Shown here: in pieces, positions 1 to 11,399 of the stretch
Position numbering within the stretch: position 1 is the stretch's first letter
How the letters are laid out: each line of letters begins with the position of its first letter
DNA from: Amorphophallus konjac
Lineage: Eukaryota > Streptophyta > Magnoliopsida > Alismatales > Araceae
Direction of reading: 5' to 3'
DNA length: 64,000 bases
Assembly: GCA_022559845.1 (NCBI GenBank)
Contig: CM040124.1
Span: 69,959,491-70,023,490, forward strand
Program-made: the position numbers and the translations under genes
The notes under the pieces: model-generated
Database searches by the model: none
Told to the model about the DNA's origin: nothing
What the model saw: the letters and a program-made list of their open reading frames with translations, nothing else

Positions 1-1406
1 TTCTGATCTATGCAAAATATAGGTTATTGTTTGACAGTCATGCCACTCCGGTGGGATTGACTGACCGCACTGTCTTCGTTTCCGTGATTATTAGCCTCAA
101 TTCTTGTAATAGATGGGACCCTCCGCCGGATATTCCTTCCGTCGGACTAGGACCACTATTATGAGACCTCCGTAAGACCCCGTGAGCCTGAGATTCCCAC
201 CAGGACGTCGGACAGGTTGTACCCCAAAGACCTGAACCCATGAACGTGGTTTGAATCGTGTTTTGGGCCAGTCCAAACTGGACTGATCTGTGAACTGTAA
301 CGGTCCAAGGTTGGACCGTCACGTCAGCGTAACGGACTAAGGTCAGACCGTCACGTTCCTGTAGCAGCCCAGTTATCGACCGCCACAGGTAAGATATCTC
401 ACATGTTTCCCTTATTTTATTATCGTGTAGCAATCATCAAGGTTGGCCTTGAACTGTGAAATCGTGTGTGATTCTTGTTTGCATCCTTGTCTTTCTACCT
501 AATGTTCATTCCAACGATGTTGGAATTTCTCTCAATCTTAGAAGTAAGTTCGTGAGCTTAAACCTTGGAACTCTTGGCCATTAAATATTGTGGATGTCTA
601 GATTTCGTGGGATCTATGATCCAATCAAAATCAATGCCAAGGCAAACACATTAAAGGGCCCAGTCTGGTCCTGGGAGGCACACCCGAAAAGTACTTGATC
701 CCCGGGGAGGTGAATGACTAGGTGTGGCATTTGGCACCGGTACTATCTAGCATGTTGGATCTACGACATTCCACATTCTCGTGAACTTGCTATTCGTGCT
801 TGAAAACATGAAACACTTGCTTGCATGACTCGACTTGACTTGACTTGATATATGGCCATTCACTTAAAGTTCTGATTACTTGCTCTTGTTATCGTGACTT
901 GCAATCTTTATCGTGCTAGTTATCTTGTTATCATGCTTAATTGTTTCCTCGCGTTATTCATGCATTCATGAAATGGTTAATTACTTAAACTATGCCTGAT
1001 GATAGAGTGTAATTCCTACTGAGCTTCTTGTTCACCCCTACTTTCCAACCATTTTCAGGTAACGCGGTAGATGGAACGCTTGCAATTGGGATCGGGTCAA
1101 CGTGATCGAGTGAACCTGGAGCCTTGAGACCCGAGTCTTTTATTTCTTGAGTCCGATAGTATAGTCGTCTGCTATCTTTTTTCCTCTTCTTTATTTCTTT
1201 TATTGAGTCTATTATTGTAATAATTGAGTCCACATTGTATTTAAATTTCCAAATATCAATAAAATTCTATTTTTCTCAAATTAATGGCCTCCGTGTGTTC
1301 GAATATTTATTTATTGTGTTTATTTATTTTTTTCTCTATTATTATGACTATTTCGCTGCCACGTTCCGAGCGCCGCTTCCCGCTGCTATCGGTTCGGGGC
1401 GTGACA
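1..1406 (+). mobile_element. Chromovirus-type LTR, 3' portion (cut by window edge)
   Basis: The stretch ends in CGGGGCGTGACA at 1395-1406, the mirror image of the TGTCACGTCCCG start of the Tekay-1 LTR on the opposite strand at 21290. Its middle (about 655-775), with the phrase GGTCCTGGGAGG followed by a CCCGAAA-AGTACTT motif and a GGTGTGGCATT motif, aligns with the reverse complement of 21950-22050. It is therefore a diverged relative of that LTR in + orientation. The start lies outside the window, so solo LTR and 3' LTR cannot be told apart. It holds two perfect short hairpins (269-285 and 300-319). No credible gene is present. Confidence 0.75.
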
Positions 1407-2762
1407 GAAGTTTGGTTTGGAGTTCTTTGCCTAGGTCTTGCCTTTCTGACTTTGCCTAAAATTTAATTTGGGGTTCTCATGCTGAGGCTTACCTTTCTGA
1501 TTTGACATCATCTTTCTGAGTCTTGACTTTTTGGCTTTGCTCAGAACTTGGCTTGACCTCTTCTCCCTGGCACTTGTCTTTCTAGCTTTTCCCAGGGACT
1601 CGTCTTGAGCACTGCTTAGTGCTTTGCTATGTATGATTGTTGGCCTGACCCTTTGAGTCGGCCAGGGATTTAATTTAAAGTGTTGGCCATTCTAAGTCGT
1701 AGAAGACAAGATCTTTACACAGAATTTCTGCAGGGCGACTTTGTGAAGCATAGCTGGAATAAGATGAACCTAGGAGACGTTAAACTTTGCACCGATATAC
1801 ATTTTTTTTCATTTACTTGTAGCTATCTTGAGGGCTTGTCTCGGGACTCCTATTCGTTTATTTGCAACCACCCTGAACTTGTCTCCGGCACCTGACATGA
1901 TTTCTTTCCAACCACCCAAATGTGGAGGCTCCTTGGCGCTTGTCCCAGTTGATGAAAATTCAGTTGTTGGAGATTTCTTTCCTCTTCCCCCCTTTAGTCT
2001 TTGGTAGATGAGTCGTCTCCAAGTATAGATGTTGACTCTATTGGCGCATTATGAAATTCTCCTTCACCCATTTTGCAAGTGATTTCATTGGAATTTTTCT
2101 TTTTTGAAACACTCGTGGTGTTGGTGGGACGGAAAATGTTTAAGACTTCACGAGGATAACCTGATTGGTGTTTACTGTGTGAACTTTGAGTTGGCAGATC
2201 TTCATGGTTTATAGCCAAGGATTTAAAGTTTTATGTTGGTTGGCCTTTACAGTTTGGAATCCAAAGGTTTGAAGTTTAAGGATGGCCAACCTTTTTTGGT
2301 TTGGAAGCCAATGATTTAAAGTTTGGATTTGAAATGGTTGACAACAGCGGTTTGGAGTCAGAATTTGGAATTCTGAATTTACTAACCTTAATGGTTTGAT
2401 AGCCAGGAATTTGGAATTTGTGTTTATTGCTCAGTCGACCTTTATGATTTGAAGGCCGATACTATGGGATTTGGGTTTTGGATCATGACACCTAGTAGAC
2501 CTTCATCGTTTCGAAGCCCAAGGGTGTGATTTTAGGGATTTGGAAACTCGGCTGACCTTTGTGGTTTAGGAGCCGAGTATCGAAATTTGGGACTTGACTA
2601 ACCTTTGCAGTTTGGGAGGCAAGAATTAGAGTTGAGTTTTGAAACTCGGCTGACCTTCGCACTTTGGAAGCCGAGAATTAGGCTTGGAGTTTAGAATTTA
2701 AGGTTTAGAGTTTGGGAATTGGCATTTCGTGAGTTGTGGCTTGGAAAGTGTTTGGTGTGGTG
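1407..2762. repeat. Degenerate short-period repeat tract, no gene
   Basis: 1430-1620 repeats the phrase CTTGCCTTTCTGACTTTGCC with drift, and the same phrase recurs at 36290-36560. 2160-2740 holds drifting units of about 60-70 bases built on GACCTTTGTGGTTTGGAAGCC followed by AT/G-rich sequence. The same units resume at 19290-19640, on the far side of the hAT element, and again at 32390-32690. 1680-2150 looks unique and I recognise no gene in it. Short open frames here are not conserved between units. Confidence 0.7.
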
Positions 2763-3634
2763 CAAGGGTGGCAATGGCGGTTTCGAACTCAGTTTCAGCC
2801 GGGTCCGAAACCGAAACGACTCGGTTTCGATTTCAATTTCGGCCGAAACCCATTCAAAACATTCAAAAAAAATAAAATAAATCCAAAACATCTGAAAAAT
2901 ATAAAAATCATATAAAAAATAAAAATTCATTAGACATGTATTTGACTGTAAAGAAATTGGATTAAGTGCAATAAACACGAAATAGGCATTAGACATGTTA
3001 AACTAATATTCTTGAGTACATATTAAGAATGAAGTAGGTTCAAGCAATACAATAACATTACAAACACAGTAAATGTTACAGAAATTAAATGATCCTTTAC
3101 CCAAATGATGATGCACTAATATGAATAATAGTAAGAAGAATCTTTTTCTCCCTCACCGTCTAGCTTCTGATGTTGATACCCATAAAAAGGCCGCATATAT
3201 TCTGTATATTCACTATAACCAAATAATGATGTAGCAAAGTCCTGCATCCCGCTTTAAATCTCTCTTGGAGTATAAGGTTGTTGGCTTGATTGGAATTCAG
3301 AATCAGCATAAGAAGCAGAACCTTAAGGATGAGAAGAGGATGTTGACCCATAACTGATACTGAGTGAAACTGGATGGAATTGAAATTCTAGTTGATGACC
3401 CCGCCCATACATGCCTGTTTCTTGTTGGCCACCTCTATAACCTGTTGGATGTCCATATTGACTCTGTGAATTATATCCTCCTTCACTATGACTGTATCCT
3501 TTGCATGTGTCAACGTGGAAGGAGGAAGTAGGTGCATATGTGCCACCGCCAGTAGTAGCACCTACAGCTGCACTGGGATAATCACTTGGTGCATCATCAT
3601 CATCATCATCATCATCATCAGAACCATAAGAAAC
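2763..3634 (-). pseudogene. hAT transposase C-terminal tail and 3' terminal region
   Basis: Read on the - strand this continues the transposase tail across the gypsy insertion. A run of nine Asp codons (3594-3620) is followed by a Gly/Ser/Tyr/Gln-rich tail with repeated GY and YG pairs (about 3323-3590), ending near 3320. Similar low-complexity tails follow the dimerisation domain in some plant hAT proteins. 2870-3150 is AT-rich and noncoding. The GGT/GAAACC-rich subterminal repeats occupy 2780-2860. The coding status of the tail is inferred from its position. Confidence 0.6.
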
Positions 3635-4417
3635 TGGAGAGGGGGATTCCTGCAGCCCACTCAAAGAGCAGACCCAACTAGGCCCAACAGGGCCCGACGA
3701 GGCAAGCTCGTCCAAGTGACAGCCCACAGGGCCCACTTGAAAAAGCCCAATAAAACAATGCTCGAGGAAACAACTCTCCTAGGCGGCCCCAAGGCTCGGA
3801 GAGCCCGAGCATCGGTCAGGTCACAGGAAGACCCGCGGACGAGCTATCCCTCCACACGAAGGAGGGAAGCGCTAGCCGGTCTGTCCGACCCATCTCCTCA
3901 CCGAGCTAGGCCTATTGCCCAAGTAGGGCCGGCCCCTCTAAGCTCGGTACGATCGATAAAATGTTTATCATTGCAGCCGTTAAAGTCCACAGCGGGCCGG
4001 GCGCCAAGAAGTCCAGGAGCTCCGGCTTCCCCGCGAGGATAACACCCCCACGATGAGGCCATAAAAGCCCACGACGAGGACGTAACCTCCACCGGAGACC
4101 CCTCGGCTTGCAGGACTCCAGAGGGCAGCGCACTATTTAAACCTGGGATACCCTCCGGCGAAAGGTAAGTCCAAAAGGGCATTGATCCACCCCCAATTCC
4201 TGAGCATGGATCACTTCACCCCATTGGTGGAGAGGGATCGCGCCTTCACCTTCTCCTCCCTATCGCTGCTCCCCCCATTGCTCCACTGACTTGAGCGTCA
4301 GAGGGTTTCGCCCCAGGGAATCCCCCTGGGCCCTCTGACCCGTTTCCCTGTCTTGCAGTTCACAAACTTGGTGATTACCAGCCCGCTCAGGAACCAGCGC
4401 GAGATTTCGCCTCTTCA
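3635..4417 (+). repeat. 5' LTR of the Tat element
   Basis: 783 bases, TG...CA ends. Shares its whole length with 14174-14958. The LTR lies inside the hAT transposase tail, next to the Asp-codon run. Confidence 0.92.
4134..4141 (+). promoter_or_regulatory. Candidate TATA box in the 5' LTR
   Basis: TATTTAAA lies about 280 bases before the LTR end, preceded by GC-rich sequence. It is repeated in the 3' LTR near 14674. The position suits a U3 promoter with transcription starting a few tens of bases downstream. No transcript evidence is available. Confidence 0.45.
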
Positions 4418-4419
4418 TC

Positions 4420-4435
4420 TGGCGCCGTCTGTGGG
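4420..4435 (+). other. Primer binding site of the Tat element
   Basis: TGGCGCCGTCTGTGGG begins two bases after the LTR end. The TGGCGCC core complements a tRNA 3' end of the kind used by many plant gypsy elements. Which tRNA is used was not determined. Confidence 0.7.
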
Positions 4436-4454
4436 AAACGCACGAAGAGCCAAC

Positions 4455-6110
4455 ATGGTGAGAAGGAGCTCAGGGAGGAGATCCGCCAGCGAAAGGGGTA
4501 AGGCCATGGTAGCAGCAGGGGATGGCCCTTCCAGGGCCTCACAGAACCCTCCCTCCAACGCCAGCATCCCCGCCGACGGACCACCACCCCCCCCCCCCTG
4601 CGGCGGTGGGGCTACCCCCCTACGGTGGCGACGAAGACTTCCAGGCCCTCAACGCCAAACTGGATGTCCTCATGGAACTCATGAAGACCCAGGCGGCCAG
4701 GGATGCAAGGTCCCGTGCCCCGTCAGGGAGCCCCCCCCCACAGGAGTACGTCCCAGCACACAGCTGGGGGCCGCTTCACCCTCCGCGGCCAGCAGCTCCG
4801 ACCGCTCATCCGTAACAGGGTCGGAGGACCCTCGCAAGCTCCGCCTCCGGAGCAAGAGGCCTCCTCCGCGCCGAGGAAAGGAAGGCGGGGGACGCAACGG
4901 CCAGATCCGGAAGCCGACGTTCCCGGGGACCGCCAAGACGCTCCCCCCAGCCTCGCAGCACGACAGCAACCGGAGTTATCCCTCCGGCTGCGAGATTTCG
5001 AAAGGCGCTTCGCTGAGCAGGAGCGCGCCCTACAGAAGGCCTCTTCCCCGGAAGACGAGGATAAATCCCCGTTCTCCGAGTATATCTTGAAGGCAGAGGT
5101 ATCTCCCAGAGCCCCCATACCAACCTTCAAGCTTTACGACGGCCAGGGCGACCCGGCCGACCATTATGATAGCTTCGACGCCCTGATGACTCTACACGAA
5201 GCGTCGGACCCCATCAAGTGCCGAGCCTTCGTGACCACTCTGGTCCAGGGCGCTTAAGCGTGGTTCCGGGCCCTCGCCCCCGGATCCGTCCGAGACTTCA
5301 AGCAATTCGGGCGAGTCTTCAAGGAGAGCTTCGCCGGAAGTGCCCCCCCAAGGTCGGTAGCGGGGCTCTTGACCCTTAAACAGGCGCAAGGGGAAAGGCT
5401 CCGGGCTTACGTCCACCGATTTAAATCGGAAGCCCTCCGAATCCCCCGCCTGGACGTGGCCTCGGCCACAACCGCACTGCTTGGGGGTACCCGGGACGAG
5501 AACCTCCGCCGTGAACTTGTCCTCCACCCTCCCTCGACCCTTGCCGAGCTAGTGACTCTAGCTCTGCGCCACGCCGAGTGCGAAGAAGTACTCAGCGCTT
5601 GCCGAGACGCAACCGACTCGGGTCGGGAGGGGGACAAGAAGCGGGGCCCCGAGCCAAATCCTAGCTCGGGAAAGAAGCGAGACCGAGATGGAGAACGCAA
5701 GCGGAAGTACGAGCGGTACACCCCGTTAACCGCACCGGTCTATGAAATCTATGAAGACGTCAAAGACTCGGGACTCCTCCGTCGGCCCGAGCCGATGAGG
5801 TCGAAAAACCGCAAGCGAGACAGACATTGTCTATTCCACGGCGATCATGGGCATCACACCGGTGACTGCCACCAGCTCCAAGACGAAATCGAGCGCCTCA
5901 TCCGCCTGGGGCACCTGGCTCGGTTCACTGCCGAGCGCAGAGAAGATCAAGGCGCCGCAGAGGAGATCGACAACGCCCCCCGAGGGGTCCACATCAACGT
6001 CATCTCCGGAGGAATAGCATCAGGAGGCGACAGCAGCCGTGGAAGGAAGTGTCATGCCGAGCGGGCGAGCCGAGCCCCAGAGCCACCCAAGGCCCCGCCC
6101 CAGGTCATAG
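4455..6110 (+). pseudogene. gag of the Tat element, frameshifted and interrupted
   Basis: The probable start is the ATG at 4455. The frame then appears to change twice, near C runs at 4587-4598 (12 C) and 4731-4739 (9 C), before settling into the frame of 4703-5257. The Gag core (about 5060-5450) shows the family phrases KLYDGQGDP, DHYDSFDALM and CRAFVTTL. An in-frame TAA at 5255-5257 cuts it just before the conserved AWF motif. After that stop the same frame runs on from 5258 through a basic region, a CLFHGDHGHHTGDC zinc-binding motif (about 5829-5870) and the INVISGG phrase typical of Tat-lineage Gag ends. It makes the capsid/nucleocapsid of the element particle. The basic protein and the INVISGG phrase support Tat rather than chromovirus. 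Confidence 0.82.
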
Positions 6111-6414
6111 CATGGATGGCAGTATCGGCCGAAACCGATACGTTTCGGCCGAAACGTATCGGTTTCGGCCGATACCGAAACCGAAACGGGCCTTGTCACT
6201 GTAGCAAAACCGATACCGAAACCGGACCGAAACCGACCGAAACCGGACCGAAACCGTCTGGTTTCGGCCAAAACCAGACCTGCTCAATACATTTTTTGTC
6301 ATTTCTGACTGTTTTGAACCGGTTTCGGCCGAAACTGAAACCGAAATCGAAACCGATACGTATCGATTTCGGTACCGGCCGAAACCGGTACCGAAACCGA
6401 TACTACCATCCTTG
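6111..6414. mobile_element. 304-bp hAT-type MITE in frame inside gag-pol
   Basis: The 8-base sequence GGTCATAG stands directly before (6103-6110) and after (6415-6422), a hAT-size target duplication. Ends are imperfect inverted repeats: CATGGATGGCAGTATCGG on the left, and CAAGGATGGTAGTATCGG when the right end is read on the other strand. Insert plus duplication is 312 bases, or 104 codons, and has no stop in the polyprotein frame, so the frame stays open across it. The interior is built from GGTTTCGG/CCGAAACC words, and 6122-6175 is a perfect 54-base palindrome. It has no coding capacity of its own and was probably moved by a hAT transposase in trans. Confidence 0.88.
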
Positions 6415-9400
6415 GGTCATAGTCTTCTCCGATCAAGACCTGGAGGGGCTGAGCACCCCGCATGATGATGCCCTCGTAATCTCGGCCACTATAAACCATT
6501 GTAACGTAGATAGGATTCTTGTGGACAATGGAAGTGCCCCTGATGTATTGTCTTATGACTGTTTCCTCAAAATGGGAGAGGATCCATCCAAACTCCGCCC
6601 GGTCCGAACGCCCCTCTGTGGGTTCAACGGCCTGGCCACTCTCCCCGAAGGAGCCCTAAGCCTGCCGGTTACCCTCGACACCCCACCCAAAACCGTTACG
6701 GTCATGGTAGACTTCATGGTGATCAAAGGGATGATAGCGTACAACGCCATCTTCGGCCGGGGAATCCTCAGCCGAATCAAGGCAGTACCATCTACCTATC
6801 ACCAAAAAATGAAGTTCCCCACCAAAAACGGGGTAGGGGAAATCCGAGGTAACCAGGCCACGGCCCGAAGGTGCTATAATATCTCGGTGGAGGCCACGAG
6901 GCCGGGCGGGAATGATAAGGGCCCCCGGGAAGTCGAGGAAAAATCCGCAGCTACTGAGCCAGGTGGCGAGTTGCTAACAATTTTCCTAAACGATGACCCG
7001 ACCCTAGGAGTAAGGATCGGAGCCGACCTACCACCCGAGGAACAGCAGCAATATAAGAGATTTCTTTCTGAGTACATCCGAGTCTTCGCTTGGTCCGACG
7101 ATCAGCTCCCTGGGATACCAGAGGAGACCGTGATGCACAGACTCAACCTCAACCCCACCGTGAAGCCCGTGCAGCAGCGCCGAAGGAAGCACGCACCCGA
7201 GAAGCAGACGATTATCAAGGCGCAGGTCACCAAGGGGCAAGAGGCTGGTCTTTTTAAACCGGTCCTGTACCCGACGTAGCTAGCCAATGTCGTCCTGGTA
7301 CCAAAGGCTTCCGGTAAGTGGCGGATGTGCGTGGACTTCACCGACTTGAATAAGGCGACCCCTAAGGACTGCTATCCCTTGCCCAGCATCGACCAACTGG
7401 TCGATTCGACATCAGGCAACGAGATGCTCAGCTTCCTGGACGCCTATTCGGGTTACCATCAGATCAGAATGAATTCTGAAGACGTCGAAAAGACCGCCTT
7501 CATCACCGACTACGGCGTGTACTGCTATACCCGGATGCCTTTCGGGTTGAAGAACGCCGGAGCCACATATCAAAGACTGGTCAATCACATGTTCGAGGAG
7601 CAGCTAGGTCGGAACGTCGAGGCCTACATTGACGACATACTCGTCAAGACCCCCAAGGCCCAGGACCACTTCACCGACCTCGTTGAAACCTTCGGCATCC
7701 TCCTGAAGTACAACATGAAGCTCAATCCTGCCAAGTGCGCCTTCGGAGTAAGATCCGGGAAGTTCCTGGGTTTCCTGGTCACTCAGCGTGGGATCGAAGC
7801 CAACCCCGACAAAGTCCAGGCCATCCTGGACATGCGCCCGCCCACCTGCGTTAAGGACGTCCAACGTCTGACGGGGCGTGTCGCCGCTCTCAGCCGTTTC
7901 TTGTCCCGTGCGGCCGAACGATGCCTGCCCTTTTTTAAACTGTTGAGGGGGCCCAAATTGGCATCTACTACGTTCGCATGGGATGAGGAATGCCAGAAAG
8001 CGTTCGCCGAGCTCAAGGAGTTCCTGGCTTCACCCCCGGTGCTCTCCAAGCCCGTGCCAGGCGAAGTCTTGCTGCTCTATCTCTCGGCGACGTCATCAAC
8101 GGTCAGCTCGGTCCTAGTCAGAAATGACTCGGGAATCGAAAGACCAGTCTACTACACCAGCAAGGTGCTCAACGAGGCCGAGAGGAGGTACCCCGCAACC
8201 GAGAAGCTCGTGCTAGCGCTGGTTACCTCCGCGAAACGCCTCCGACCCTACTTCCAGGGGCACCCCATCACCGTGCTAACCGGCGAGCCGTTGAAGAAGA
8301 TTTTGGCCCACCCCGAGGCCTCGGGGCGACTCGTCAAATGGGCCATTATGCTTGGGGCCTACGACATCTCGTATCGCCCGCGCTCAGCTATAAAAGGTCA
8401 AGCGCTCGCCGACTTCATCGCCAAAAGCACCATCCCGACCGAAGGTAGACTACCGACCATGCCCGGGCCAACCTGGGAACTGTACGTCGACGGATCTTCC
8501 AACTCGGTCGGTAGTGGTGCTGGGATCCTCCTAAGATCCCCCGAAGAAGTGGAGCTGCAGTACGCCTTGAAATTCAACTTTCAGGCGTCCAACAACGCTT
8601 CCGAGTACGAGGCCCTTATATCGGGAGCGCGCATGGCCCGGCGGTTGGGGGCTGAGCGAGTCAGGATCCACACCGACTCTCAGCTGGTCGCAAGCCAGGT
8701 CAACGGCGAGTACGAAGCTCGAGAGGCACCCATGATCAAATACCTCCAGCTGGTCAGGAGCCTGGCCCAACAATTCGAGGGGTTCGAGGTAGTCCGAATA
8801 GCCCGGGAAGAAAACTCCCGAGCGGACGCCCTCTCTCGGTTGGCCTCCTCCCTAGACCCAGAAGGTACCCGATCGGTCCTCCTCGAAGAGCTAGAACGCC
8901 CGAGCATTGACTCGGAGCTACTCGCTGTTGACTCGGCCGTCCCCGAGCGACTGGCGCACCCCCTACCTGTCTTGGCTCCGAGACTCCCAAGAGCCCTCTG
9001 ACCCTCGAGAAGCACGCCGAATGAAGTACCAAGCCCGGCGCTTCGTCGTCCTGGACGACACACTCTACCGAAGGTCTTTCGCCTGCCCTCTCCTGAAGTG
9101 CCTCGGCCCCGACGAAGCCAGCCGAGCCATCCAAGAGGTTCATGAAGGCCTGTGCGGAGCGCACTCAGGGGCAAGGTCACTGGCCAGGATCTTGTTACGA
9201 CAGGGGTACTGGTGGCCCACCCTGCAGCGCGACTGCTCGGCCTATGCTCAACAGTGCGACCGATGCCAGCGGTTCGACCACTTGGTCCATCAGCCGGCTA
9301 CAGAACTCATCACCCTCGCCGAGCCTTATCCCTTCGCTCGGTGGGGGATCGACATTCTCGAGCCATTCCCCACGGCTCAGTCCCAGAAAAAGTTCATTGT

Positions 9401-10186
9401 CGTCGTCATCGACTACTTCACTAAATAGATCGAGGCCGAAGCCACTGCAAGGATCACCGAGACAGTCGTCTGGAGTTTCGTCTGGAAATCGATCATTTGT
9501 CGCTTCGGCATCCCCCGAGTGATAGTGAGCGATAACGGTCGGCAATTCGATTCTCGATATTTCGAGACAGATGCGCCGACCTAAACATCCGCAACCACTT
9601 CACTTCGGTCGCCCACCCTCAGGCCAACGGGCTGGTCGAAAATGCCAATAAGACTATCTTGAAAGGCATAAAGACCAGACTCGGCAAAGCCAAGGGTAGT
9701 TGGCTCGAGGAATTGCCTAGCGTACTGTGGTCGCACCGAACGACTCCCAGGACGGCAACCGGTGAAAGTCCTTTTCAGTTGGTGTACGGCACTGAGGCCG
9801 TCATTCCATTAGAGATCGCCAACCCGTCTCTCCGAGTCATCCGCTACTCGCTCGAGGAAAACAACCAAAAGTTACTCGAGAACCTCGACCTAGCCGATGA
9901 ACTCTGGGATATTGCCAGCATCCGAGCGACGGAATACCAGCGACGCCTCACTCGATACTACAACGCCAGAGTCCGAAGCAGACACTTCCAACCGGGAGAC
10001 TTCGTCCTCAGAAAAGCCGAAGCCTCTCGACCACTAGAGGCGGCGGGTAAGCTGTCCCCTAACTGGGAAGGCCCCTACCGAGTGGTCGAGACGCTCGGGA
10101 AAGGTGCGTACAGGCTAGCAACAATGGAAGGGGAACCCATTCCTCGGACATGGAACGCAGCCGCACTACGCAAATTCTATTTTTGA
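6415..10186 (+). pseudogene. pol of the Tat element: protease, RT, RNase H, aRNase H, integrase
   Basis: Protease is marked by VDNGSAPDVL (about 6520-6550). RT has the PLPSIDQLVD and MPFGLKNA phrases and the catalytic YIDD at 7625-7636. The first RNase H (about 8060-8420) has lost its leading Asp region (LYLSAT), while a second, archaeal-type RNase H (about 8475-8840) keeps YVDGSS, NNASEYEAL, HTDSQL and SRADALSRL. Integrase has an H-H-C-C finger (9141-9270) and core, and its C-terminal part is open at 9659-10186. Breaks are a TAG at 7277-7279, a frame change near 8950, a TAG at 9426-9428, and a frame change near 9570-9585. Both TAG codons fall where the family has Trp. In life it copies element RNA into DNA and integrates it. 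Confidence 0.88.
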
Positions 10187-11399
10187 AATTGTACAACAAG
10201 ATGGACGAAATAAATTCCTTTTCTTTTCATTCAAAACTATTGATACATCAGAAAGGCGAAGGCCAAGTACATTGCATGACAAAAAGTAAGAAAATCCGTC
10301 TAACACCGCTGCAAGGGGTCATCGCTCGGTTGACTCAATCTCGATCTCCTCGCGTCCAGCCACTGACTCTGCCTCGCGTAGAAACTGGCTCGGACAAGAG
10401 GGGGCCGATCCAGTTGGCTCAGATGACCCCTGACAAAGGTGACAGAGGGACTGCAGAGAAGGTAACCACCTTCTAAAGTTGGGGAAGGTTACCTTCCAAG
10501 TTGATAGAGGCCAGGGAGAAGGAGCGCCGTGAAGACCTCCTCTTTCCCAACCTACCAACTCCTTGGAAGGGAACAGAGAGCAAGCAGCCTCCGAAGAGTA
10601 AAAGAAATGAAGAGCAGAAGAGGGAAAAAGAGGCTGCAGACGGAGGAAGGCTTCGGTGAGGAGGGAACTTGGTGCGCCTCCCCCCCCCCCATGCAGAGGG
10701 GGAGTGGCGGCAGGCATCCCTAATACCCCCATCCGTCCTTCGCCTCGGTGCCCGCCCGGAAGCCACGCCAGAACTGAGAAAGGGCAAGAGCCGTGCCCTC
10801 ACACGTCGAAGCCCTCTCCAGATCGGCGCGGCGACCGTCGGACCCGTCTCAAACCCGCGCGGCGACCGTGGGACCCGTCCAACAAGCCAGGACAGCAAGA
10901 GCTCTCTGCTCCCCGTCGTCGGCGGCGTCACCCTCCGAAGGATCCTCCATGCTCCGAATGCAACGGCACAACGCAAAGTGAAGAAGGAGTGATGAAAGAC
11001 TGTTAGAGAAAATCCCAAGCGGTAAAGAGGAAAGGGCGCCCTTCGGTCCTTCTTATAGGCCAAAGGAGGCTACACGCCTTAAATGACTCCCCCCTCGAAA
11101 ACACGCCAAAGGATTTCTCCCCTGAACAGTCACCTCCAACTCCTCGTTTCCCGCCCTAGCGGGATTCACGAAGCGGCCTGGCATTCAAAGCGTGAGGGAA
11201 CGGAAAGACGCCCCGTCAGAAGCCTACCAAATCAGCATGCGAGAACCACGCAGGACATACCGGCACTCTCCAACTACTTCAGATACGCCAACCAAATCAC
11301 GGCAAGGATGGCGATCAAACAAGTAAGTCATTCATTATCTCATAAAGAGGAAACTCTCTAAAGGAGGAAAGAGAGACAAACAAGAGACAGGGGCAAAAT
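10187..11399 (+). other. Noncoding 3' region of the Tat element
   Basis: Lies between the end of pol and the antisense frame. It is GC-rich with short open frames on both strands. None shows recognisable domains, and they may belong to the downstream end of the antisense transcript. Confidence 0.5.

Noticed and set aside
3594..3620. CAT trinucleotide run as a LINE tail like that at 33308
   Set aside because: It lies within the hAT transposase tail and reads as Asp codons on the - strand; no LINE sequence adjoins it.
3635..4417. LTR of the Tat element as a CRISPR-like or tandem repeat
   Set aside because: It has one distant partner only, with TG...CA ends and a target duplication, so it is an LTR.
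4353..5090. 245-codon + strand frame starting in the LTR
   Set aside because: It overlaps gag in another frame, begins before the primer site and shows no Gag motifs beyond the first codons.
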